NCBI GenBank assembly: GCA_031272305.1
Contig: JAISUA010000096.1
Span: 1 to 19,366 of the forward strand
Origin: Clostridioides sp.
GTDB taxonomy: Bacteria > Bacillota > Clostridia > Peptostreptococcales > Peptostreptococcaceae
Length of the DNA: 19,366 nt
Reading direction: 5' to 3'
Numbering within the stretch: position 1 is the stretch's first letter; every line of letters starts with the position of its first letter. A program made the translations under genes and the position numbers. The notes below the pieces were generated by a model. That model worked only from the letters and a program-made list of their open reading frames with translations, had not been told where the DNA came from and searched no databases. Shown piece by piece: positions 7,396 to 14,371 of the stretch.

Positions 7396-8751
7396 TTGAA
7401 GATTGCTGTTGCTGGAACGGGTTATGTAGGACTTGTAACAGGGGTATGTCTTGCAGAAAACGGAAACGAAAATATCATGTGTGTAGATGTCGATGAAGAA
7501 AAAGTCAATCTTATGAAAAAAGGAATTTGTCCAATTTTTGAAGAAGGCTTAGAAGAATTGATGCAAAAAAATTATCAAAAAGGAAGAATCGACTATACTA
7601 CAGATTATAAGAGTGCATACAAAGATTCAGATGTGATAATTATTGCAGTAGGAACACCTGAGAAAACAGATGGTTCAGCTAATTTGGATGCTATAAAAGA
7701 TGTAGCTATGCAAATAACAGAGTGCATTACAAAAGATGTACTTGTTGTTATAAAATCAACTGTTCCAATGGGAACTAATGAAAAAATAGAAAAATTAATA
7801 AAAGAACATTTGATAGATAAAAATATTAGAGTAGAGATAGCATCAAATCCAGAATTTCTATCACAAGGAACAGCTGTAAAAGATATGCTTCATGGATACA
7901 GAATAGTGTGCGGAGTTGAAAGTGAATGGGCTAAGGAGATACTTCAAGAGATATATAAAAATTTCGATCAGCCTATACTTATCACAAATAGAAACAGTGC
8001 AGAGATGATAAAATACGCATCTAATGATTTCTTAGCACTTAAAATATCATTTATGAATGATATAGCAAATTTGTGTGAAATTGTCGGTGCAGATATAGAA
8101 GAAGTTGCACTTGGAATGAGCTATGACAAAAGAATAGGAAATAAATTTTTAAAAGCAGGTATAGGATATGGAGGCTCATGTTTTCCGAAAGACACAAAGG
8201 CTCTTCACTGGCTTGCACAATTTAAAGGATATGAACTTAAAACTGTAAAGGCTGCTATAGAAGTAAATGAAAATCAAAAATTGAAACTTATAAAAAAGGC
8301 AGCTGAATATTTTGAGAGCTTTGAAGGTAAGAAGATTGCAATATTAGGTCTTACTTTTAAACCAGGAACTGATGATATAAGAGAAGCACCTTCTATTTCT
8401 AATATAAAATATCTTCTTGAAGATGAAGCAGATATTTATGCGTATGATCCTGTTGGAATAAAAAATGTACAAAAGATATTTGGTGATTCAATCAAGTATT
8501 CTGATTCTATAGAAGATGTAATAAAAGATGCAGAAGCTTGTTTTATCATGACAGAATGGGAAGATGTGAAGAATTTTGAGCTAAAAAAATACAGAGAATT
8601 GATGAAAAGACCGTTAATTTTCGACGGAAGAAACTGTTATGATTTAGTAGAAGCAAAAAATGAAGGGCTTGAGTATTATTCACTTGGAAGAGCTCCAATG
8701 AATCCAGAAATCACAACAGTAATAGATAACAGAAATAAAGAACAGAAATAG
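7396..8751 (+). CDS. ugd: UDP-glucose 6-dehydrogenase (UDP-glucuronate synthesis)
   Basis: This enzyme oxidises UDP-glucose to UDP-glucuronate with two NAD+. The N-terminal Rossmann domain has KIAVAGTGYVGLVTGVCLA near residues 2-20. The middle has STVPMGTNEK and SNPEFLSQGTAVKDML, and the catalytic Cys lies in GYGGSCFPKDTKAL (Cys about 262). The C-terminal UDP-binding domain has LGLTFKPGTDDIREAPS and ends near FDGRNCYD. I place the start at TTG 7396 because GGAGGGAGG (7380-7388) lies seven bases upstream and the family begins at this KIAVAGTG strand; the result is 451 residues. An ATG at 7336 in frame would add 20 residues without a good ribosome binding site. Its presence implies glucuronate, or a sugar made from it, in the polysaccharide. 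TuaD-like and ManC/WecC-like dehydrogenases are the nearest relatives; the UDP-glucose call is the best fit. Confidence 0.92.
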   Translation: MKIAVAGTGYVGLVTGVCLAENGNENIMCVDVDEEKVNLMKKGICPIFEEGLEELMQKNYQKGRIDYTTDYKSAYKDSDVIIIAVGTPEKTDGSANLDAIKDVAMQITECITKDVLVVIKSTVPMGTNEKIEKLIKEHLIDKNIRVEIASNPEFLSQGTAVKDMLHGYRIVCGVESEWAKEILQEIYKNFDQPILITNRNSAEMIKYASNDFLALKISFMNDIANLCEIVGADIEEVALGMSYDKRIGNKFLKAGIGYGGSCFPKDTKALHWLAQFKGYELKTVKAAIEVNENQKLKLIKKAAEYFESFEGKKIAILGLTFKPGTDDIREAPSISNIKYLLEDEADIYAYDPVGIKNVQKIFGDSIKYSDSIEDVIKDAEACFIMTEWEDVKNFELKKYRELMKRPLIFDGRNCYDLVEAKNEGLEYYSLGRAPMNPEITTVIDNRNKEQK

Positions 8752-8790
8752 ATAACGAGATTTGTATTACTAATTAAAATGGAGTAGATT

Positions 8791-10080
8791 ATGAAAAAAA
8801 TTTGTTATTTAGCAGATGCTTCTAATTCTCACACTCAAAAGTCATGTGTTTATTTTCGCGATCATGGTTACGATGTATCAGTTATTTCCTTAAATGGTGG
8901 AAAAATAGATGGTGTAAAGGTATATGATTTAGGGGTAGACGTTGAGAAGAATAAAAACAAAAAAATAATAAATAAGTTGGGTTATATTGGTCAACTTAGT
9001 AAAGTGAAACGTTTGATTAAAAAAATCAAGCCAGATATTTTACATTCGCAGTATGCTAGTAGCTATGGTTTGCTAGGTGCGTTAAGTGGATTTCATCCGT
9101 ATATGATTACGATTTGGGGTTCTGATATATATGATTTTCCTAAAGGAGGATTTATACAGAAAAACATAATTAAGTATAATTTTAAGAAGTCTGATTATAT
9201 TTTTGCCAATAGCAAAGACATGGCAAGAGAAGGAAGAAAATATACATCTAAATATATTCAACCTGTGTATTTAGGTGTTGATTTAGAGATATTTAAGCCA
9301 AGTGAAGAAAAAAATAAGTATAATGAAAGTTGCTTTACTGAAGAGATTCAAAAAAAAGATAGTTACAAAATGAATGAACTCACTGAAGATATTCAAAAAA
9401 AAGATAGTTACAAAATGAACGAACTCACTGAAGATATTCAAAAAGAAAATAGTTATAAAGTAAGTGAATTTTACAAAAATATACAACAAGAAAATAGTTA
9501 CAATAAAAAATATTTCGAAGAAGAAAATTACAAGAAAAAGGATTTTGTTATTGGAGTTATAAAAAGTCTTGAAAAAAAATATGGAATAGAATATCTTATA
9601 GAAGCGTTTGCTCTTTTGAAAAAAGAAGGCTACAAAAATATAAAATTAAAGATTGGTGGAAGCGGAACTGCTAGAGAAAGTCTTGAAAATTATGCAAAAG
9701 AGCTTGGATTAGGAAACGATGTTGAATTTTTAGGAAGAGTACCTTTTGAAAAAGTAGCTAGTACATTTTCGTCTTTTGATGTGTCGGTTTTTCCTTCGCT
9801 TTGGGAAGGATTTGGAGTGGCTTCGATAGAATCTCAAGCTTGTGGAACTCCTGTTATCGTCACAAATGTAGGTGGTCATCCAGAATCAATGAACGATGGA
9901 GTGACTGGGTTGCTTGTTGAACCGAAAAATGCTATCGAAATAAAAGAAGCTGTAAAAAAACTTATAGAAAACGACGAATTGAGAAAAAATATGAGTTGTA
10001 ATGCAGTGGATTTTGTTAGAAAAAATTATGAACTAAATATAAATTTTAAACCAATAGAAAAAGTATACAATAAGTGTTAA
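8791..10080 (+). CDS. GT4-family glycosyltransferase with a repeat-containing linker
   Basis: A 429-residue GT-B-fold retaining glycosyltransferase. The N-terminal domain (1-170) has ICYLADASNSHT, DILHSQYASSYG and ITIWGSDIYDFP, then YLGVDLEIFKP at 160-170, which usually ends the first domain. The C-terminal domain resumes at DFVIGVIKSLEKKYGIEYLI (251-270) and holds LKIGGSG, FLGRVPFE and the nucleotide-sugar-binding signature FPSLWEGFGVASIESQACG (334-352) with its E-x7-E pair (339 and 347). Between the domains, residues 183-242 form four 15-residue tandem repeats, where relatives have only a short linker. GGAG precedes the ATG and the gene follows ugd by 39 bases. The repeat does not touch any conserved catalytic motif, so the enzyme is probably active. 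Sugar is unknown; a glucuronate donor is possible given ugd next door. Confidence 0.92.
   Translation: MKKICYLADASNSHTQKSCVYFRDHGYDVSVISLNGGKIDGVKVYDLGVDVEKNKNKKIINKLGYIGQLSKVKRLIKKIKPDILHSQYASSYGLLGALSGFHPYMITIWGSDIYDFPKGGFIQKNIIKYNFKKSDYIFANSKDMAREGRKYTSKYIQPVYLGVDLEIFKPSEEKNKYNESCFTEEIQKKDSYKMNELTEDIQKKDSYKMNELTEDIQKENSYKVSEFYKNIQQENSYNKKYFEEENYKKKDFVIGVIKSLEKKYGIEYLIEAFALLKKEGYKNIKLKIGGSGTARESLENYAKELGLGNDVEFLGRVPFEKVASTFSSFDVSVFPSLWEGFGVASIESQACGTPVIVTNVGGHPESMNDGVTGLLVEPKNAIEIKEAVKKLIENDELRKNMSCNAVDFVRKNYELNINFKPIEKVYNKC
9337..9516 (+). repeat. Four 45-base in-frame tandem repeats inside the GT4 gene
   Basis: Units encode TEEIQKKDSYKMNEL, TEDIQKKDSYKMNEL, TEDIQKENSYKVSEF and YKNIQQENSYNKKYF (residues 183-242). 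The first two units differ at only two bases, the third has a few more changes and the fourth has decayed further. This gradient suggests growth from the left end. The composition (Glu, Lys, Asn, Ser, Gln) suggests a flexible or helical charged linker. Confidence 0.95.
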
Positions 10081-10115
10081 GAATAGATATGTTATTGATA
10101 AAATTTTTATCTAAT

Positions 10116-10229
10116 GAAAAATCAATATAGAGGAAAGAAAAAATAAATACAATAAAAAATCAATACAGAGAAAATGAAAAATAAACACAATGAAAAATCA
10201 ATACAGAGAAAAAGAGAAATAAATACAAT
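10116..10229. repeat. Three 38-base tandem repeats in the gap before the methyltransferase gene
   Basis: Units span 10116-10153, 10154-10191 and 10192-10229. Each has the core AAAAATCAATA(T/C)AGAG, a purine-rich middle and an AATAAA(T/C)ACAAT end. They fill most of the 169-base gap between the last polysaccharide gene and the RNA-modification pair, stopping about 10 bases before the ribosome binding site. No promoter or terminator of standard form is evident within them. Confidence 0.9.
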
Positions 10230-10249
10230 ATGAAATATAAGGAGAAAAA

Positions 10250-11128
10250 ATGTTATTACTTGCAGATAAATGGGAAGATTATGAGTTGATTGATATGGGC
10301 AATGGTGAGAAACTTGAGAAATGGGGAGATTATATTTTAAGACGTCCAGATCCTCAAGTTATATGGCCTATAGAAAAAGAATGGTCTTTGTGGAAAAATC
10401 CACATGGACATTATCACAGAAGTAGCAAAGGTGGAGGAGAGTGGGAACACAAAAAGAAATATCCTCAAGAGTGGACTATAAATTATAAAGATTTGAAATT
10501 TAGAATAAAGCCTACAGGATTCAAGCATACAGGATTATTTCCAGAACAAGCTGCAAATTGGGATTGGATGATTGATAAAATTAAAAATGCAAAAAGACCT
10601 ATAAGAGTATTAAATTTATTTGCTTACACAGGTGGTGCGACAGTTGCTTGTGCATATGCAGGAGCAGAAGTTTGCCATGTCGACGCAGCAAAAGGTATGG
10701 TAAATTGGGCTAAAGAAAATATCGAATTATCTGGTTTGACTCATCAAACAGTAAGATTTATTGTAGATGATGTAGAGAAATTCGTACAGAGAGAAATAAG
10801 AAGAGGAAGAAAATACGATGCAATCATAATGGATCCACCTTCTTATGGAAGAGGACCAAAAGGAGAAGTGTGGCAAATTGAAGACAAGCTATTTGATTTT
10901 GTGAATCTTTGTATGGGTGTTTTATCAGATAAGCCACTATTTTTCTTAATAAATTCATATACAACAGGATTTTCTTCAATAGTCCTTGAAAATATTCTTA
11001 CAACAACTATTGGAAGAAAAATAAACGGTGGTAAAATTTACGGAGGAGAAGTAGGTATTCCAGCTAGCAGAGATGGAAAAATACTTCCTTGTGGAATATT
11101 TGGAAGATGGGAAAGTAAAAAATGTTAA
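10250..11128 (+). CDS. Class I SAM-dependent methyltransferase (RlmI/RlmK-like, probable rRNA methyltransferase)
   Basis: A 292-residue cytoplasmic methyltransferase. The SAM-binding motif I is VLNLFAYTGGATVACAYAGA (120-139), followed by HVDAAKGMVNWAKENIELSG (143-162), the acidic IVDDVEKF (171-178) and the motif IV DPPSYGRG (195-202). This arrangement matches the catalytic domain of RlmI/RlmK-type 23S rRNA methyltransferases. The N-terminal 100 residues have WGDYILRRPDPQVIWP and an aromatic-rich stretch rather than a clear PUA domain. It lacks the DPPY/NPPY of N6-adenine methyltransferases. The stop overlaps the start of the pseudouridine synthase gene, supporting a shared RNA-modification role. 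GGAG precedes the ATG. The exact nucleotide target is not predictable here; methylation of another RNA cannot be excluded. Confidence 0.85.
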   Translation: MLLLADKWEDYELIDMGNGEKLEKWGDYILRRPDPQVIWPIEKEWSLWKNPHGHYHRSSKGGGEWEHKKKYPQEWTINYKDLKFRIKPTGFKHTGLFPEQAANWDWMIDKIKNAKRPIRVLNLFAYTGGATVACAYAGAEVCHVDAAKGMVNWAKENIELSGLTHQTVRFIVDDVEKFVQREIRRGRKYDAIIMDPPSYGRGPKGEVWQIEDKLFDFVNLCMGVLSDKPLFFLINSYTTGFSSIVLENILTTTIGRKINGGKIYGGEVGIPASRDGKILPCGIFGRWESKKC

Positions 11129-11802
11129 AAGTACTTTATGAAGACAATCACATAATTGTTGTTGAGAAACCTGTCAATATACTTTCGCAATCTGATTCAA
11201 CTGGAGATAAAGATATGATAACTTTGCTCAAGTTATTTTTGAAAGAAAAATATAATAAACCTGGAAATGTTTTTGTAGGACTTGTACACAGGCTAGATAG
11301 ACCTGTAGGAGGAGTTATGATTTTTGCAAAAACATCTAAGGCAGCGTCAAGACTTTCTGAACAGGTTAGAAACAAGACGTTTAAAAAGACTTATCTTGCA
11401 GTAGTAGATGGAAATTTCAAAAAAAATTATGGTGAGTTTGAAGATTATTTATATAAAAATAAAAAAACAAATACTGTGTATATTGTGGATAAAAATCACA
11501 AAGACGCAAAAAATGCTTTGTTGAGTTATAAAGTTTTGGAATCTATCGAAGATAAAAATTTAAGAAAATTTTCTTTAGTTGAGATTGATTTGAAAACAGG
11601 CAGACCACATCAAATCAGAGTACAGTTCTCTTCAAGAAATCATACTCTTTTTGGAGACCAAAGATATGGGAAAAACTCCAAAGTTGGCGAACAATTGGCT
11701 TTGTGGTCACATAAAATTGAAATACTACATCCAACTACAAAAGAGAAAATGATATTTGAATCCAACCCTCCGGAAAAATATCCATGGAAGATCTTTAAAT
11801 AA
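11122..11802 (+). CDS. RluA-family RNA pseudouridine synthase
   Basis: A 226-residue enzyme that isomerises uridine to pseudouridine in rRNA or tRNA. The start region VLYEDNHIIVVEKPVNI (4-20) is the classic first strand pair of the family. HRLDRPVGG (56-64) carries the catalytic Asp59, and GRPHQIRVQF supplies the conserved late motif. There is no N-terminal S4 RNA-binding domain, which fits the short single-domain branch of RluA-like enzymes. Its ATG lies within the last seven bases of the methyltransferase gene (ATGTTAA), so translation is probably coupled. Which uridine is modified cannot be told from sequence. A short intergenic tract with no obvious terminator follows. Confidence 0.93.
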   Translation: MLKVLYEDNHIIVVEKPVNILSQSDSTGDKDMITLLKLFLKEKYNKPGNVFVGLVHRLDRPVGGVMIFAKTSKAASRLSEQVRNKTFKKTYLAVVDGNFKKNYGEFEDYLYKNKKTNTVYIVDKNHKDAKNALLSYKVLESIEDKNLRKFSLVEIDLKTGRPHQIRVQFSSRNHTLFGDQRYGKNSKVGEQLALWSHKIEILHPTTKEKMIFESNPPEKYPWKIFK

Positions 11803-11833
11803 GTATTATAGCAAGTATTATATCTACAAATCA

Positions 11834-11865
11834 TTAACATATTGATGTATTTTTCATAATATAAT
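11834..11865 (+). promoter_or_regulatory. Possible promoter before the beta-propeller gene
   Basis: A perfect TATAAT lies at 11860-11865. Upstream TTAACA (11834-11839) is 20 bases away, which is long. A second pairing, TTAACA with CATAAT (11855-11860), has a 15-base spacer. Neither is ideal, but the gap of nearly 100 bases and the change of gene function make a promoter here likely. Confidence 0.4.
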
Positions 11866-11899
11866 GTAAGATTAAATTATGAGAAAGGAAGATACATCG

Positions 11900-12970
11900 A
11901 TGGAAAAAGAAATTGATTACAAAAAAAATTTTTCTAATAAATTATCAAGTAATAGATTCGATATAGAACAAAGCCAATTTTACACAAAACAAAATTTTAT
12001 AGATTTAGAAAAAACAAAACAATATAATTGCAAAAGCGAATGTAGTAGAATTTTTGTCACAGGAATGGGAATTGAAGACTCAAAGGATTCTTTGAGTGTT
12101 ATAGATGTAGAATTTACAAACAAGGATAATAATTTTACCTACAAAAACATATGTAATTTGCAACCATCGAGAAATACAAGAGGAATAGATGTAAATTTAA
12201 AAACTAGAAAAATTTATGTAGCAAATATCGCTTTAAATACTGTAAGTATATTTGATATGGAAAATTTAGAAATAATAGAGAGTGTAGATGTCGGAGCTAA
12301 TCCGTTTTATATAAAAGTAAATCCAAATACAAATATTGTATATGTAGCAAATAGTGGATCTAAATTCGTAAGTGCTATAGATGGAGTAACTAACAAGCCT
12401 ATTAAAAAAATATTTACTAATGAAGGTGCAGTGCAATCAAAAATAGATATAGATCTAGAAAATAATTTAATATATGTTTCTAACAATGGAACTGATAATA
12501 TAACTGTAATCGATGGAATTACAAATGAGGTAATTAAATATATAAAAGTTCGTTCATATCCTTCAGGAATAGCAGTTTGCAATAAATATAAGAAAATCTA
12601 TGTAGGCTATAATTCTTCGAATTCAAATTTTATTTCAATTTTAGATTTTAACACATATGAAATGTTGGATGAGGTAACAGTTGAGAAAAGACCTCAATTT
12701 ATGAAATTAAATAAATTCACAAACCTTCTTTATGTATCAAATACAAGTGATGGAACAATTTCAGTTTTAGATTGTAGAAATGATAAATTGATTAGAAATT
12801 TTAGAGTTGGAGTAGCACCTTATGATATAGCTATCGACGATAAGAAGAATATTATTTATGTAGCAAATCATTCCTCTGGAGATATAAGTGTGATCAGAGG
12901 TAATGACAATACATTGCTTGGAACGATAAAACCAAACATTTGTGGATGTTGGGGAATATCACTTTCATAA
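11900..12970 (+). CDS. YVTN-family seven-bladed beta-propeller protein, no signal peptide
   Basis: A 356-residue protein in which I can count seven YVTN-type repeats: IFVTGMG (51), IYVANIALNTVSIFD (105), VYVANSGSKFVSAID (147), IYVSNNGTDNITVID (191), IYVGYNSS (233), LYVSNTSDGTISVLD (277) and IYVANHSSGDISVIR (319). The spacing of 42-44 residues in the regular part fits a complete propeller closed by N- and C-terminal strands. Many relatives are exported, but the first 50 residues here are polar and charged, with no signal peptide. I prefer ATG 11900 over ATG 11879 because AAAGGAAG at 11884-11891 sits eight bases upstream of it. CxxxC (Cys44, Cys48) and CGC (Cys348, Cys350) flank the propeller ends. 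The function is unknown; propellers of this type usually bind proteins or ligands. Confidence 0.88.
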   Translation: MEKEIDYKKNFSNKLSSNRFDIEQSQFYTKQNFIDLEKTKQYNCKSECSRIFVTGMGIEDSKDSLSVIDVEFTNKDNNFTYKNICNLQPSRNTRGIDVNLKTRKIYVANIALNTVSIFDMENLEIIESVDVGANPFYIKVNPNTNIVYVANSGSKFVSAIDGVTNKPIKKIFTNEGAVQSKIDIDLENNLIYVSNNGTDNITVIDGITNEVIKYIKVRSYPSGIAVCNKYKKIYVGYNSSNSNFISILDFNTYEMLDEVTVEKRPQFMKLNKFTNLLYVSNTSDGTISVLDCRNDKLIRNFRVGVAPYDIAIDDKKNIIYVANHSSGDISVIRGNDNTLLGTIKPNICGCWGISLS

Positions 12971-12996
12971 TCAAAAGGGAGTTATTATTAAAAAAT

Positions 12997-13734
12997 ATGG
13001 ATAAATATGTTGGTTTTTATATTGAGAAACCTTTAGGAAATAATGTTTTTTCTTATGAAAAAAGAAAAAACAAAAGAATTTACGTTGCGAAACTCATCAA
13101 AGGCGATTTAGATTGTCTAGAAGTTGGAGATAAAATAGCATTTGATGAAGTGTTAGAAGAGGAAGTAGAAGTTGAAAGTACAAAAGAAAAAGAAATAGCT
13201 TGTTTTGGACTTAAAAATTTTGTTGAATACAATTTAAATGAGAAAAAAATATATATATTCGATAATCATAATCATGCGTTCTATTTTTGGAATAAAGGTT
13301 TAGCTGAAAATATGTTTACTAAAGGTTGCAAGCTTGTACATGTAGACCAGCACAAGGATACAAGACAACCTAATGATTACAATGTGAACATAGATAATTT
13401 AGAGGATGTTTTTAGATATACAAATGAAGTTTTAAATGTTGGAAGTTTTATTCAACCAGCAATGAAATACAATATTTTCAGTGAACTATTCATAATTGAT
13501 AGCACATATACATTTTCGAAAATTCAGGAAATAAAAGGAGAATTTGTTTTGGATATAGATATGGATATTTTTTCAAAGGATATGGACTATATAGATTATG
13601 GTTACAAAATGGAAAGCATTCGATATTTAATAAAAAAGGCTAAATTTATCACAATAGCGACAAGTCCATTTTTTATTGAGCAAAATTATGCAATAAAGGT
13701 CTTAAAAGAAATCTTAATATGTGATACAATGTAA
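12997..13734 (+). CDS. UPF0489 family protein (arginase/deacetylase-like motif pattern)
   Basis: A 245-residue protein recognised as UPF0489 by IYIFDNHNHAFYFW (85-98), HVDQHKDTR (115-123), FVLDIDMDIF (183-192) and a late TIATSPFFI (219-226). The clustered His and Asp residues (DNHNHA, HVDQH, DIDMD) look like a metal site and recall the order of motifs in the ureohydrolase fold, but a catalytic activity has not, to my knowledge, been shown for the family. The first 75 residues form a separate basic-then-acidic segment of no recognised type. I chose ATG 12997; AAAGGGAG (12974-12981) lies 15 bases upstream, which is long. An ATG at 12940 in frame would overlap the propeller gene and has no clear ribosome binding site. 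The gene follows the propeller gene by 26 bases and is probably co-transcribed with it. Confidence 0.82.
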   Translation: MDKYVGFYIEKPLGNNVFSYEKRKNKRIYVAKLIKGDLDCLEVGDKIAFDEVLEEEVEVESTKEKEIACFGLKNFVEYNLNEKKIYIFDNHNHAFYFWNKGLAENMFTKGCKLVHVDQHKDTRQPNDYNVNIDNLEDVFRYTNEVLNVGSFIQPAMKYNIFSELFIIDSTYTFSKIQEIKGEFVLDIDMDIFSKDMDYIDYGYKMESIRYLIKKAKFITIATSPFFIEQNYAIKVLKEILICDTM

Positions 13735-13785
13735 AAATTTATAGTTGCTAGTTCAAATTAAATATCATATGCGAAAAATGGAAAC

Positions 13786-13809
13786 AAACTAACTTATAGT
13801 TTTTTTTAT
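13786..13809 (+). terminator. Weak candidate terminator after the UPF0489 gene
   Basis: AAACTA (13786-13791) and TAGTTT (13797-13802) form a six-pair stem with a five-base loop, followed by a T tract. The stem is A/T-rich and weak, so this is a tentative call supported mostly by position, 50 bases after the stop and before a new promoter. Confidence 0.35.
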
Positions 13810-13910
13810 TTTGGCTATTTATCAATTAGGTGGCTTTATTTATCAGGAAAATTTTAGGTGGACAATTTAATGTTGCAATTTATAAAAATAATGAAAAATA
13901 AAAAAATCAA

Positions 13911-13939
13911 TTGACATAAGTCACAGCAAATGTTAGAAT
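13911..13939 (+). promoter_or_regulatory. Near-consensus housekeeping promoter for rpsF-ssb-rpsR
   Basis: TTGACA at 13911-13916 is followed after exactly 17 bases by TAGAAT at 13934-13939, with an extended TG two bases before it (TGT at 13931-13933). This is the best promoter in the window. Transcription should start near 13946, giving a leader of about 85 bases before rpsF. Confidence 0.9.
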
Positions 13940-13947
13940 ATATAAGT

Positions 13948-14010
13948 ATGAGTTTTACTCATTAGAGAATGTAAACACATTCTCTCTCTGCTCAATTATG
14001 AGCCGTTAGT
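13948..14010 (+). promoter_or_regulatory. Structured rpsF leader, candidate S6:S18 autoregulatory RNA
   Basis: The leader contains a strong hairpin, AGAGAATGT (13964-13972) with ACATTCTCT (13977-13985) and loop AAAC. CTCAT (13958-13962) can pair around it with ATGAG (13998-14002), and CCG (14003-14005) follows that strand directly as an apparent bulge. Leaders of rpsF in many bacteria carry an RNA that the S6:S18 protein complex binds through a conserved CCG, mimicking 16S rRNA, to repress its own operon. Position, the CCG and the fact that both proteins are encoded downstream support the call. ATGAG at 13948-13952 and GCTC/GAGC at 13990-14003 offer competing pairings. Confidence 0.6.
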
Positions 14011-14029
14011 CCAAAGGGAGGTGAAAAGA

Positions 14030-14314
14030 ATGAAAAATTATGAATTAATCTATGTTTTAAAGCCAAATCTTGCTGATGAAGTCAAAGAAGCAGCTCAAAA
14101 CAAAATTAAGGATGTTATTTCAGTAAACGGTGAAGTTGGTAAAATCGACACTTGGGGAAATAAGAAATTAGCTTACCCAATTCAAAAATTCACTGAAGGT
14201 TTCTATACATTAGTAAACTTCAAAGCTGAAACTGAGATTCCAAAAGAATTAGACAGAATCCTTAAGATCAGTGAAAACGTAATAAGACATATGATCGTTG
14301 CAGTTGAAGACTAA
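14030..14314 (+). CDS. rpsF: 30S ribosomal protein S6
   Basis: S6 is a small-subunit protein of the platform that binds 16S rRNA together with S18. The 94-residue product opens MKNYELIYVLKPNL and has the family blocks WGNKKLAYPIQKFTEGFY and RILKISENVIRHMIV near the C-terminus, at normal length for Gram-positive S6. I use ATG 14030 rather than the in-frame GTG at 14021, because the strong ribosome binding site AAAGGGAGGTG overlaps that GTG and lies a correct seven bases before the ATG. It is the first gene of a unit with ssb and rpsR, probably feedback-regulated by its own product through the leader. Confidence 0.98.
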   Translation: MKNYELIYVLKPNLADEVKEAAQNKIKDVISVNGEVGKIDTWGNKKLAYPIQKFTEGFYTLVNFKAETEIPKELDRILKISENVIRHMIVAVED

Positions 14315-14371
14315 TTTAGAAATACTTTTTTATTTAAATTATAGTTATTGTTAACGGATGAGAGGTGTTTT

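Noticed and set aside
9283..9489. Minus-strand open frame with repeated residues
   Set aside because: It is the reverse image of the GT4 repeat array. It has no ribosome binding site and no recognisable product.
10097..10111. GATAAAATTTTTATC as a terminator of the polysaccharide locus
   Set aside because: The palindrome leaves only a one-base loop, contains almost no G or C, and lacks a following T tract.
13816..13867. Direct repeats TATTTATCA and TTAGGTGG before the rpsF promoter
   Set aside because: There are two short imperfect copies in an A/T-rich gap, which is too little to support an element or binding site.
14021..14029. GTG start for rpsF
   Set aside because: The GTG is part of the ribosome binding site AAAGGGAGGTG, and S6 proteins begin at MKNYE.
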